This document shows, piece after piece, positions 30,415 through 40,950 of a stretch of 40,950 nucleotides of DNA. Under the pieces are notes generated by a model, which saw only the letters and a list, made by a program, of their open reading frames with translations, did not search any database and was not told the origin of the DNA. Source of the stretch: Paulinella micropora (taxonomy: Eukaryota > Cercozoa > Imbricatea > Euglyphida). Both the position numbers and the translations under genes were made by a program. How positions within the stretch are numbered: the stretch's first letter is position 1; each line of letters opens with the position of its first letter. The stretch spans positions 328,528-369,477 of the forward strand of contig BJOX01000365.1 of NCBI GenBank assembly GCA_009731375.1, given 5' to 3'.

Positions 30415-32130
30415 ATGGCGGAGCTCGCTGCAACATGCCCGGACCCGCGCATGCTTTACTGTACGGCAACTACGGTTAGTGGAACACAGACCACCCCGTG
30501 GATTCTCATTTCTGAGAGACTTTGCCGCGACTTTTTAGACAAACAGGCCGCCAAATTTACCGCGCCGCCTGCGCCCAAATACGCACCTGAAGTCGTCAAC
30601 TCCGGCCTCACTGCAGAACAACAACGACTTCTGTGGGCCCTCCTCGGAGAATTCGACGATGTCTTCCAAGATAAAGCAGGTGTCTTCAATCACACTGTCG
30701 TGTCACTCATCCTCAAACCGGGAGCTAAACCAATTGCGGTGCAATGCCCAAATTGGACTCCAGCGGTACACCAATACCTCAAAGGTTGGGCGATGGACGT
30801 TCTTACAGCCGGCCTCTGGTCCATGGCCTCTGCAAATTGTGCCTGGGCTAGTCGAGCCTGCCCCGTAGGAAGTTTGAAGATTTAGCAAAGGAGGTCATCC
30901 GCGACATACGCAACGTCTACGACTATCGCGGTGCAAACGACAACCTCCACCTGCCTGTGCCAGGTTTACCCAACCCGGATCAATAACCACAAACGCTTCG
31001 CGGGCTGGCACTATCTCAGTTCTATCGACATGGTCGACGGCTTCACGCATCTGAGACTCAATCCAGATGACGGTAGCCGCGATATTCTCGCTGTTTGGAC
31101 ACCCTTAGGACTCCTAGTTCCTAATTTTATGCCTCAAGGTGTTCACCGCGCCCCGGGAGACTTTCAACGCGCTATGGACAAGTCCTTCAACCATTTGGAC
31201 TTTTGGAATAAATCCGCTTCAGCCTACCTCGACGACGTCACAGACTGCTCCAACGACTTCGATACCCATCTTCGCGAGCTTCGATGCATCTTTCAGGCTA
31301 TGCGCGACTCCGGCCTCCACGGTTCGGCCCGGAAACTACGCTTAGGCTATCGCGAGCTCAACATTCTGGGCAAACGCTGCAGCAAGAAAGGTATCACAGC
31401 AGATTCTTCCAAGGTCGACGCTATTCTCAAGCTGGCAGACCCATCCAACGTTTCCGAAGTTCGATCAGTCTTAGGTATGACCAACTTCATCCAAGCCCAT
31501 ATCCCTGACTATTCCCGATTAGTGGCACCTCTGACCAATCTTCTCAAATCCACTCATGCTCGGCCCTCCGGTGCCCCTTACCTGACCCGAGATGAGCGGA
31601 AATGTATGAAGAAGCTCCGCCGTGTCCTCACTACGCTCCCCATTCTGGTGAAGTATGAGCCATCGCAACGACTCTACCTCCGGACGGACGGAAGCCAGAT
31701 CGGCATTGGCGGCGCACTTCACAATGGCCCAGAGCGCAACGCTCCGGTCATCCAGTACTTCTCCCAGAAGTTTACAGACACGCAAACACGATGGGCGACC
31801 TACGTTCGTGAAGCCTACGGCGTCATCTACGGTATTCAACAGTGCCGCTACTACATCGATGCCAGCGACCACGAACTCACCATCGTCACAGATCACCGTC
31901 CCCTTTTGTGGCTATGGCACGCTCGCAGCCCCATGGTCGTCAACTGGGTTTTGGAACACCTTCAGACGATTCGATTCAAAGTCCAATACCTACCAGGTAA
32001 GCAAAACCAGCTCCCCGACGGTCTCTCACATGTCCCTTGCATCGCCCCCGGCCAGCCCACCCTGATTCGCGAAGCCGAGGCGACTCTCCAGCTCTTATCC
32101 ACCATTCCGGCACCCCGAGCAGGCTCTACC
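30415..32130 (+). pseudogene. Ty3/gypsy reverse transcriptase and RNase H
   Basis: The region before the palm starts with LTAEQQRLLWALLGEFDDVF and a LKPGAKPIAV segment (frame 30415-30885). The palm follows in frame 30931-32604: SSIDMVDGFTHL (motif A Asp), FMPQGVHRAPGDFQRAMD (the usual QGVxRAP... block) and SAYLDDVTDC (YLDD catalytic pair). RNase H follows with LYLRTDGSQIGIGG, REAYGVIYG, IVTDHRPLLWLW and LPGKQNQLPDGLSH, giving the D-E-D-D set. The frame change between the two parts lies near 30885-30930. This order and spacing is Ty3/gypsy, not copia. Confidence 0.88.
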
Positions 32131-32237
32131 CTTTGGTTAGCAGTTGAAGGCACACACGCGGCCCTGGATACCCGTCTCAAGTCCCTATATTGCCGGATCC
32201 TCCGCGGCGGCCCCACTCTACGTAGCATTCAAGCCCC

Positions 32238-34246
32238 ATGGGACTTGACCATTGTCATTCCCTCTGTGCTGAACGCTCCCCGATGGTTGCCCGCGACATG
32301 TTTGCTCTCCGCAAGCCCTTCGCTCTGCTCATGCCTCAAGACTTGGTTCATTGCGTCCCCGATGAAACTCTTCCACAGACGATCGTCGAGCAATGCCGCA
32401 AGATTTTATTCCTTGACGACAACCTCGTCTGGCTCGTGCATGGACTTGGAATGGAGCAAGACTACATCTATCCTCTCGTTGCTACATCGCATGCACAGCG
32501 CGTTACACGCCAGCAGATCATCAACGCACAACGACAGGACAGCTTCACGACCCCTCTCTGGACCGAAGACGTCATCTCTGTCTCCGCCGGCTCAGCCGAA
32601 CTAATCCTCCGACAAGGTATCGCAGTCACCGTTGACCCCGATCAATCTTCAGTCAAGGTTTATGTCCCAGAAGAGTTACGCCGTCCCCTCATCAATTATG
32701 CCCACCTCATGCAGAACCACGCCAAAGCGCCGACACTCATCCCCTTTATCAAGGAGCGCTACATTTGGTTCCGCACAGACGGTACGGATATCATGCATCA
32801 TGACGTCCTCGCCGCCCTCCGTGACTGCAACTTTTGCCAACTAGTCCACGCCCGCCTGACCCTTAACCACGGCCGATATTCATCGCTCACATGGACGCAT
32901 CAAGGACAGGGCATCGGCCTCGACCACGTTCACATCGGCATCCCCGGCGTCACCTCTCAGTACATACTGACCATCGTCGATCTTTTCTCGGGATTTCTCC
33001 AATTTATCCCATGCGTCTCCACATCCGCGGAAGAAACAGTGGAACTCATCCTCAATCGATGGTCCTACATCTTTGGTTTTCCGAAACCATCTTCTCCGAT
33101 TATCATAGTTCTTTCGTTGGCACGTTGGCCAAACGATTTTGCAGCGTAGCCGGCCTCGAATGGCTCACCACCGCGCCCTACTCGCATCATCAACTCGGCT
33201 ACGTTGAATGCCGCCACAAAGCTATCCGCACGGCTATCCAGTCTCTCCCTAAGGCGCAGAAGACCAACTGGCCCAGCATCATCCCTTCTCTCTCCTTCGC
33301 TCAGAACACATACGTATCTACAGCAACCTGCACTACTGCCTTTGAAGGAATGCTCGCCCGCAAGCCCCGCTGCACGTTGGACTTCTTCGACTCGCCGGAG
33401 ATTGTCAATGCCCGCGCTACCGCTTCTAGCGCCGCCCTCGACGCATCACCGACACTGTCAATACAGTCGGCCAAACAGATCGCACTGTTAAACAGCGCCC
33501 GCACCGTTGTCACAACTTATGTCAGCGCGTACACCACCGTTACCCGCGCCCGGTCCGTCGCTCAAAAGAACAAAGGCCGCCGCAAGGCTGTCAAGGAATG
33601 GAAAGTAAACGACACAGTCTCCGTCTACCGCCCCAAGCCCTCCAAGCAAGGCATTCCAGCCTCTTCCGTTCTTCAGTTCGACGGCCCCTACACCATCGTT
33701 GAGCAGGTCAGCTCCAACTGCTTCAAGCTGCGTCATCTCAAGACCAACAAGGTACTAAAACGCATCGACCGCTCACACCTCGCTCCATATACTGCACCCA
33801 CTGACGGCCTCGCCCCGCTCAACACGGTCGCAGTAGACGATCACGACGACGACTCAGTCAACTACACCATCGGCGAAGTCGTAGCATTCATCGACCGCGA
33901 TCAGGTTAAACTTGGCATCGTTTTAGACGAGGACCCAGAGAACGAGGAAAACGACCTCGTAGTTCACCAGCTCGGTACGACCTCAGACAAGAACCCTCTC
34001 TTCCGTCCCATCTACGAAGACACAAAGGACCAAACAACTATCCAACGCTGGGGTAATCCCTTGGCCCATTGGAAGCACCTTCTCTTCGACACAACAAATG
34101 ATCAAGTCGTTCATCGGCACATCGAGTGGCGCTCTCACAAGACTAACAAAGACAAAGGCCGACTTTCTGCCAGCGTTCTTAAGTGTCTCAAAGGCCCTCT
34201 CATCACCGGCGAATCCTTCCCACTTCATATCTTCCAGAAGGGTTAA
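32238..34246 (+). pseudogene. Ty3/gypsy integrase with GPY/F-like module and C-terminal extension
   Basis: Frames 32238-33149 and 32891-34246 together. A zinc HHCC domain (YAHLMQNHAK ... CNFCQL) is followed by the catalytic Asp in GLDHVHIGIPG, the second Asp in FSDYHSSFVG and the Glu in LGYVECRHKAI. A GPY/F-like block follows (VLQFDGPYTIVEQV, FKLRHLKTNKVL). After that about 150 residues remain: an acidic stretch, IGEVVAFIDRDQVKLGIVL, and a basic end. No canonical chromodomain is recognised. The change of frame lies near 33080-33100. Stop at 34246. Confidence 0.85.
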
Positions 34247-35756
34247 CAAGCTACATGAAAGAATAGCCACCTCAACACTCTCAAGTGGGTTTTACCCATC
34301 GTACCGGCTTCACCCGCCACAGCCCAGCGCTTTTCCCACTTGGCCCGCCATCGTCCCTAGACAAGCTACGCCACGACCAGAGTATTCCTGTAAGTCCTTG
34401 GTCGCCCTTTATGCATGCAGGTCAACAATCATCCTCATCGAATCTGAACACCTCAGTGATTATATTGGCATGGCATAATCGGTGCATTAAATTTGGTTCA
34501 TCTCGGCTGTGCGATGAATGGCCACCTAGCTTCCTACGGCTCGACGTCAGCTCCCTGGTATCAACGCATCGCTACTGCGCCTCAATTGTCTCAGTTCCGC
34601 TTCCGCACCCCGATATCCGGCCCCGGCTGATCTCCGTCTACACTGCGCTACACATCGATGCACTTCTTTTTCATCTTCCTCTTAGGTTTAAAGAGACTTA
34701 TCTTTCTCTTTTCTCCTTTTCCTTTTTCTGAGACAAGTCACTAACCAATCGTTAGTCACTCACTCTGTACGCAACTCTACTCAAACGTTAGGTCTGGGGG
34801 GGGGGGGGGAAGCTATCAGACTGAGCACTTTAACGACCGGCCAAAACCACTACCGTTGACATTTTACTGTTTTTGACCGGCCCGTTAGATTCTCCTCTGC
34901 ACGACGTTTCGACTTCCGACTAACTAGCTTTCGATTTCGTCCAGGAATGACTTCAAACGATTTAATCAAAGGTTTTACAGCAATTGCCATTTTCCCCTTC
35001 TCTATCGCCTTTTCCCCTTGATATACTGAAAACCACAAATTACGGTGAATTTTGGGGAACACAGTCAAGAGAATAGAAAATTCTTCAAGTTTTTTGCCGC
35101 CGCGACAATCTAGGTTTTCACATCAATGACTTAGAGAGAGATTTCCCAAATGAAAATCTCTGACTCAAGTTCCACTTGAACACGAATGACTTGAACTTGA
35201 AGCCACCTTCAAGTACATTGTACATTTAATTTCAAGTGTCGTCTGATAGCTACTCACAATCTACGTTCAACCAAGATCGTACTTTGCAAACCAAGTCTGC
35301 AAACCAGTAGAAATCAACGTAAATAAACGAAGTGACCTCTCAGCTATTTACTGGTATTTCACCTACTCTTAGGAGTTAGGGCTGTTTGCAGCCATAGAGA
35401 CTTTTAATAAGAGTTCGTTGTGTATTTATCCCTTGGGGTTGTATCCAAACTCACATTATCCTGCGTAAAAAGTAGTACCGCCGCCGGTTACTTGTCTTGA
35501 TATTATCGTTTTCAACCGGCCCGCCGCTCAAAGTGAGTATAGTCATGTAGAAACTGATATATTTAATAGCTATATCTTGACTAGATGATAGCTCATCTAT
35601 ACCGCCATCACTGACAGTATAAAGATATAAGAAAAGGTCGCATACTAAGTCTAAGCTTACCTATCTGCGCCTACAATCCCCCCTCGGGGGCCCCGTCTTA
35701 TACGGAAACAGTAGACGGTGAGTTAATCATAAGGGTAGATTGGTAAATATTGTCGA
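34247..35756. other. Retrotransposon 3' non-coding region and unassigned sequence
   Basis: No credible gene. It holds a 14-G tract (34796-34809) and, near 35160-35245, a cluster of short CAAGTT/ACTTGAA/TTCAAGT inverted repeats. ACCGGCCCG-type motifs recur near 34877 and 35514. It could include a decayed 3' LTR, but no partner is present for comparison. Confidence 0.4.
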
Positions 35757-36200
35757 TTGAGAGCTTCCTCTCCTGATCTGTTTCCACATGTAAGAATGAA
35801 TTTTTTCCGTGTTTCCTTAAAGCCGTCACGTACTTTGAAAGGCACACGAACCGGAAGGTTAAATTTATTACTTGTGACCAGGAATATGGTCGTTACGAAT
35901 CTTTTTAGGAGTGGGTTGATACCAACCAACCTATTAATTGAGGCTCCTACAGCCGAGAAACAGGCAGTCTCAAAGATAGAGAGGTCACATCAAACCAATG
36001 GTGGTCCCGCACGAGCCATGCTTAGCGATGCGAAACTCCCCCCGTCTTTTTGGACGGAGATGGCCTGAAAGGACAGCCTCGGAATATGATGATAGTTCTG
36101 ATGACGAAAATCACGATTTCAGTAATCTCCCCCAGCTTATCCCTCCTACTCCGTCTTCCCGGAATGAAGGGGGTATAGGTCAGGGGGAGAAGGATAAACC
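35757..36200 (+). pseudogene. Ty1/copia integrase fragment
   Basis: The 103-codon frame 35757-36068 ends in IERSHQTNGGPARAMLSDAK and LPPSFWTEMA, which is the end of a copia integrase catalytic core (after the catalytic Glu the family has ER...ARAML.DAKLP..FW.E). The Glu of SKIERS is the likely catalytic residue. The upstream part is not integrase-like. Downstream, in another frame, an acidic stretch (YDDSSDDENHDF) resembles the linker that follows in copia polyproteins. It is heavily decayed and truncated at both ends. Confidence 0.6.
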
Positions 36201-36218
36201 GGAGTGTCAAGGAAGACA

Positions 36219-36300
36219 CATGCACACATACATACACATACACCACACAAACACATACAAACACAACACACACATGCACACGCACACACATCCACAGTAA
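36219..36300. repeat. CA/ACAC-rich low-complexity tract
   Basis: Imperfect CACA, ACACAT and CATACA repeats. No coding sense. Confidence 0.85.
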
Positions 36301-36403
36301 GCGCAGGAGACGCAAGGGTTGATAGCACATATGTGGACGCACACGCAGAAGAGGAGAGGGGCAGTCTAGCTTCACACGCACACACATATGTTTGACGAGA
36401 CAG

Positions 36404-36710
<307 letters not shown>

Positions 36711-37320
36711 TTTTTTAACCAAAAAATCATGCATACATCAACATATACAGTCAATAGAACCATGTTGGGGAGATACTTAGCATACTAGATATATTCGTTC
36801 AGAATTGCTAAGTGAGGACAGTGTGTATTTACTCTATCTAGCTACCTCTGCGTAAGAATCTTTTAAAGCAAACATATTTGTTGTATGCTAACGTTTTATG
36901 TTTGTACTGCTACATTCGCCACAAACTGGTCAGAAGTTCACGATTTTAGGTAGATTAGATGTGCAAGGTGAAAATGAACGCTAACATGAACCGGAAGAGG
37001 AAGTAGCAGTTGTATACAAGGTTCTCTGTATAATATTTTAGATTGGCCATGGACAAAGACACCTCCAACCAACAACAAATAAGTGAGGTTTTGTGTCCAG
37101 GCGAGTCTCAGGCGCAGAATTTTTTGTTTCAAACTCAACACACAAAGAGTAGATGATACAGAAATACTCGTCGTGAATTTTTGCAAAATCCACGACTTCG
37201 TTTTCTGTGTGGCACCCACTCCTATGGATTTCCGATACAATAAATACAAAGAAACAAAAACAACCAAATAGCCTTATACAGCACACTTCAAGAAAACATG
37301 TATGTATCATAAAAGAAAAA
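36711..37320. other. Unassigned sequence left of second Polinton
   Basis: About 600 bp with no recognised gene. A minus-strand frame (37038-37352) has a protein-like stretch around 37050-37240 with several Cys and Trp residues, but no start or family is clear. The outer edge of the second Polinton probably lies at the right of this stretch; no terminal repeat could be verified. Confidence 0.4.
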
Positions 37321-37337
37321 TTTTTCGTTTTATATAG

Positions 37338-37580
37338 ATGGACGATAAACACCAGATTAGAAAGCAGAAGAGAAACGAATACTTAAAAGAAAGAAGAAAA
37401 AATAAATATACATGTGTCCGCGGAAAGACGATAGGAATATATAGCAAATACACACACGAAAAAAGCCAATCACATAGAGACTTCTTTGCGGAGAAAGAAG
37501 AGATTATGTTAGGTGGTCGTAAAGTAATTCGTATAACATATAGAAACGATGACATTGAAAGATATTATGAAAATAAATAA
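37338..37580 (+). CDS. Small basic protein
   Basis: 80 residues, intact, start MDDKHQIRKQKRNEYLKERR. A basic helical N-terminus is followed by a YTCVRGKTIGIYSKYTHEKS segment and an acidic end. The ATG follows TTTTATATAG. It is the outermost gene seen in the second element. The basic helix recalls the 41-aa gene at 23260, but I cannot show homology. Unknown function. Confidence 0.6.
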   Translation: MDDKHQIRKQKRNEYLKERRKNKYTCVRGKTIGIYSKYTHEKSQSHRDFFAEKEEIMLGGRKVIRITYRNDDIERYYENK

Positions 37581-37626
37581 TTAATTTTATTTTAAACTTA
37601 TTATTTTTTATTATATATACCGAGAA

Positions 37627-37961
37627 ATGACAACTTTGAAAATTTACAAAATATTCAATGCTATGGACGAAAACGACAAGGAATTTTATATAGGAAGCAC
37701 GACACAATATTATTTATCGGGTAGGTTTAGTCATCATAAATTGCTATGTAAGAAAGGACTTAATAGAAAGTTATACAATCATATGAACAACAAAGGAATG
37801 AATAATTTTAAGTGTGTTTTAATTCATGAGGAAGTAATTGAAAATTACAACATTGATAAACAGAGGGCTATTGAACAGAAATACATTGATGAATTGAAAC
37901 CAACATTAAATTTAAACAATGCGTTTGGGGCTGGTGCTTCTGATGTAAAAAGAACACGAAC
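37627..37961 (+). CDS. GIY-YIG endonuclease domain protein, runs into gap
   Basis: Start MTTLKIYKIFNAMDENDKEF. The GIY-YIG signature is seen as KIYKIFN, then EFYIGSTT about 15 residues later, then the catalytic Arg in SGRFSHHK and a likely metal-binding Glu in EQKYIDELKPTLN. Single-strand-nicking or homing-type nucleases of this family are frequent in phages, giant viruses and Polinton-like viruses. The frame is open into the N gap at 37962; whether it ends there or continues into the polymerase gene is unknown. No such gene precedes the polymerase in copy 1, where the polymerase has its own ATG. Confidence 0.75.
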
Positions 37962-38504
37962 NNNNNNNNNNNNNNNNNNNNNNNNNNNNNNNNNNNNNNN
38001 NNNNNNNNNNNNNNNNNNNNNNNNNNNNNNNNNNNNNNNNNNNNNNNNNNNNNNNNNNNNNNNNNNNNNNNNNNNNNNNNNNNNNNNNNNNNNNNNNNNN
38101 NNNNNNNNNNNNNNNNNNNNNNNNNNNNNNNNNNNNNNNNNNNNNNNNNNNNNNNNNNNNNNNNNNNNNNNNNNNNNNNNNNNNNNNNNNNNNNNNNNNN
38201 NNNNNNNNNNNNNNNNNNNNNNNNNNNNNNNNNNNNNNNNNNNNNNNNNNNNNNNNNNNNNNNNNNNNNNNNNNNNNNNNNNNNNNNNNNNNNNNNNNNN
38301 NNNNNNNNNNNNNNNNNNNNNNNNNNNNNNNNNNNNNNNNNNNNNNNNNNNNNNNNNNNNNNNNNNNNNNNNNNNNNNNNNNNNNNNNNNNNNNNNNNNN
38401 NNNNNNNNNNNNNNNNNNNNNNNNNNNNNNNNNNNNNNNNNNNNNNNNNNNNNNNNNNNNNNNNNNNNNNNNNNNNNNNNNNNNNNNNNNNNNNNNNNNN
38501 NNNN
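37962..38504. other. Assembly gap (543 N)
   Basis: A run of N between the nuclease domain and the polymerase N-terminal region. Confidence 1.
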
Positions 38505-40950
38505 ACCACCTTTACCACCCAGACCAACGAAGGAAAATGTAGAACTAGCGAAGGTAAGGGCGAACTTAAGGGAAACTAAGACACAAGAAGCGAAGAAGCG
38601 CGAGGTAAAACTTGTAGAACTAAGACCAATAAAAAACAGAGGTATAAATGGTTATACATACCCTTTCAAAGACCTTGATATTAACTTCTATGATATGGAT
38701 GCGATCGAAATATCAATTATGAGAGCAGTTAAGGATGCCAAAGATAGAGGTCTGACAAACGAAGCAAATCTTCATGTTAAGTTTGGGTATATAACAGATG
38801 CCGATGATGGTAAGTTTTACAAGTGGAAAACTTTTAACTCAGTTAAATTAAAAGATATAGATGATTTGTTTCACGACATATATCTATACAACGAACAAAA
38901 TCTTGAAGCCAGTGCGAATGGATATGAAAGAATTATTCAACATATAACTATTCAAATTATTCAAGAAGATGGAGGTGGGTGTAATGATTCAGGAAGTGAT
39001 AAAAAAACATAAAACACCCGAAGGAATACATATTAATCCAAGGAGTAAGGATAATAATTGTTTCTTCTATGTTTTTAAGGATATATTAAATTTACCAATG
39101 AAAGGTAAATCAAAACTCAATAAAAAAGTATGTAATGATATTAGGCAAGAATTCAACCTTGAACATAATTCATATATACCACTTTCAATAGGATATGAAA
39201 TCTTAAAAAAATATTGTATTGAAGGTAAGTATTTTGAATTGACTGATGCGACAACCAAACAGACATTCAAAAACTATGAAGACCCTTTAATATCCGCGGA
39301 TGTGCTTTGCTATCTAAGTAAGGGACNNNNNNNNNNGTTTGCTATCTAAGTAAGGGACATTATATGAGTTTTATAAAAAGAAATAAAAATAGGTGTCCAG
39401 ATTGCTTTTCAACTTATTTTAATAAGCACACTTGTAATATTAAGCGACAGACTTATGCAGCGGCTAAATTAAGGAAACAAAAAGACCGCTATGAAAGTTT
39501 ATTAACAACCTTTAAGGAGATGAGTTATAATAATCAAGATGAGATTTTTCATTATGATTTAGAAACATATAGAAATACTCTTGAAATCCATACCGCGTAT
39601 ATAGCGGGTTATACGATTGCGGATATTGGTTTTAAATATGTTGCTGGCGATGATTGTATTTCAAAACTCATTGATATAATCTTTCAATATGCGGAAGACT
39701 TAGCGAAAAGAAAACCGAAAGCAACATTTTATGTTAATGCTTTTAATGGTAGTAAATTTGACCATTACTTCTTACAAAAAGAATTTATTAAAAGAAAGAT
39801 AAAAAGCACACCTTTAATCAATAACGGGGCGATAATTTCAATGGAATACAAAAATATGAAATTCTGGGACTTGTCTAAGCACACAGAAGGAAGCCTTAAA
39901 AAGAACCTTGAAAGTTTGGGATGTAATGTTTTAAAAGGCGATTTTGACCACGAAAAAGCGAAACGATGGGAAGAAATGAGCGATGATATGAAAAAAGAAT
40001 GTTTATTGTATTTAGAAAAAGATGTTATGGGATTGAAGGAACTATACGAAACACTAAATAAACCGATATATGAAGAACATAAAACGAACTTATCGGAGTT
40101 TATGTCTACGTCTTCTTTAACCTTTAACCTTTGGAAAAAGAAAATTGATAAACAATACATAATTCAACTTCCAAAGTTAGAACAAGAAGCGGATTTTAGA
40201 AAAGCATTATATGGGGCAAGGACTTATCCAAGCAAGAGGAGATTTATATCCGAACAATATCAAAAATACACAAACGGCGAAATTGACTTTGATGAGGTTA
40301 AAGATTATCTTATTGATGCAGATGTTGTAAGTCTTTATCCAACAGCAATGCTTGAAAATTATATGACGGGAGAAATTAAGAAATGCGAAGGCGAAATGAA
40401 AGGGAAACTCGGGATATATAATGTTGATTACATATCTCCAAAAAATCTATTACACCCGCGAGTGCCATTCCGTGATAGCAAAGGTTGTTTAAAGTGGGAA
40501 TTAAGAGATATGAAAGACCAATGGCTTACTTCTGTTGATATTGAAGATATGATTGAACTTGGATATCAAGTCAAAATCATTCGNNNNNNNNNNCTACCAA
40601 GTCAAAATCATTCGTGGATATTATACTGAAGAAGCAGAACCAGTATTTAAAGAATATATTTCGGACTTATTCAAGAAAAAACAAAATTCAAAGAAAGGCA
40701 CACCGCAGTATTTATTAGCAAAGTTATTTATGAATGCTTTATATGGTAAGACCATTCAGAGACCAATAAACACCGTGAGCAAAGTCATAACAAAAAATCA
40801 TGAGTATTGGAAATTCTGGGCTAAACATGTGATAACCGATATTGAAAAGTTTGAAGAGGCTAATGGTGAATTATGGTTAATTTCTGGTATTCCAAGGGAT
40901 GACAAATTGAAAGAAGAAAAAATTACAAAGCCCACTCACTGCGGAGCATT
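38505..40950 (+). CDS. Protein-primed family B DNA polymerase, copy 2, incomplete
   Basis: Begins directly after the gap at PPLPPRPTKENVELAKVR, the same as the N-terminus of copy 1. An N-terminal domain is followed by a frame change near 38990-39010 at a run of A, then a RSKDNNCFFYVF segment reminiscent of the OTU-like NCF motif described ahead of Polinton polymerases. Exonuclease motifs: HYDLETYRN, NGSKFDHYF and CLLYLEKDVMGL. Polymerase motifs A (DADVVSLYPTAM) and B (KLFMNALYGK) are present; motif C lies beyond the window. Gaps of 10 N at 39327-39336 and 40584-40593 have the same sequence on both sides. Length so far, about 800 codons, fits the family. Confidence 0.88.

Larger units (their letters stand above)
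26490..34810 (+). mobile_element. Ty3/gypsy LTR retrotransposon internal region, decayed
   Basis: A GC-rich block with a long Ser-rich N-terminal polyprotein region, then reverse transcriptase, RNase H and integrase in Ty3/gypsy order, ending in a 14-G tract at 34796-34809 that may be part of the polypurine tract. The reading frame changes at least seven times. No 3' LTR matching the putative LTR at 23651 was found, so the element is either truncated or distinct from the gag-like unit before it. The left limit marks the change in base composition and is approximate. Confidence 0.7.
37338..40950. mobile_element. Second Polinton-type element, left end only
   Basis: Carries a small basic gene, a GIY-YIG nuclease gene and a polymerase B on plus. 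The polymerase is homologous to that of copy 1 but clearly divergent, so it is a separate element and not an assembly duplicate. Its orientation is opposite to copy 1's polymerase. It runs off the window. Confidence 0.8.

Noticed and set aside
36938-37352. Host gene on minus left of the second Polinton
   Set aside because: Short overlapping frames with no consistent start, splice sites or recognised domain; left as unassigned.

Overview
This is eukaryotic DNA carrying integrated mobile elements, not a bacterial or free viral genome. The evidence is about 1.2 kb of pure microsatellites, LTR-retrotransposon genes of Ty3/gypsy and Ty1/copia type, one viral-type gene split by a 51-nt GT-AG intron, and scaffold gaps. 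The host cannot be named from the sequence. A protist or alga is possible, but that is a guess.

Layout. 1-4.1 kb: stacked ATT, ATCT, TTC, CTA and TATC microsatellites, then unassigned host-like DNA with one long hairpin. 4.1-23.65 kb: a nearly complete Maverick/Polinton-type endogenous virus. It has the full core set: RVE integrase (5.6-6.6 kb), FtsK/A32-like packaging ATPase (11.9-12.75 kb), adenain/Ulp1-like maturation protease (14.2-15.2 kb), penton-type minor capsid protein (15.3-16.1 kb), double-jelly-roll major capsid protein (16.2-17.65 kb) and protein-primed family B DNA polymerase (20.06-23.08 kb, minus strand). Accessory genes include a long fibre ending in a peptidase S74 chaperone domain, a second fibre-like protein, a two-helix membrane protein, a basic core-like protein, a coiled-coil protein and two tandem paralogues with an FGKYKGK-type domain. 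The structural block reads on plus. Integrase, polymerase and several small genes read on minus.

23.65-34.8 kb: LTR-retrotransposon DNA. A possible 215-bp 5' LTR (TGTA...TACA) begins exactly where a Polinton reading frame is cut off. It is followed by a gag-like gene, then, with a rise in GC near 26.5 kb, a long polyprotein with Ty3/gypsy reverse transcriptase, RNase H and integrase with a GPY/F-like module. 35.7-36.2 kb: a decayed Ty1/copia integrase fragment. 36.2-36.7 kb: CA and GA microsatellites. 37.3 kb to the window end: the start of a second, related Polinton in the opposite orientation, with a small basic protein, a GIY-YIG nuclease and a polymerase B homologous to the first copy.

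Most long genes in both Polintons and in the Ty3 element are broken by single frame changes or in-frame stops. The integrase, fibre, ATPase, coiled-coil, MCP, second fibre and polymerase genes are all affected. Several breaks lie in homopolymers, and two of the six 10-N gaps have clearly the same sequence on both sides. True decay and assembly error therefore cannot be separated here.

The most interesting non-coding signal is a family of long palindromic elements in the structural half of the first Polinton. They share GATATT/AACATC-like outer ends but have different inner modules. Most begin within a few bases of a stop codon and are mostly oriented with the gene they follow, as would be expected of transcript 3'-end signals.
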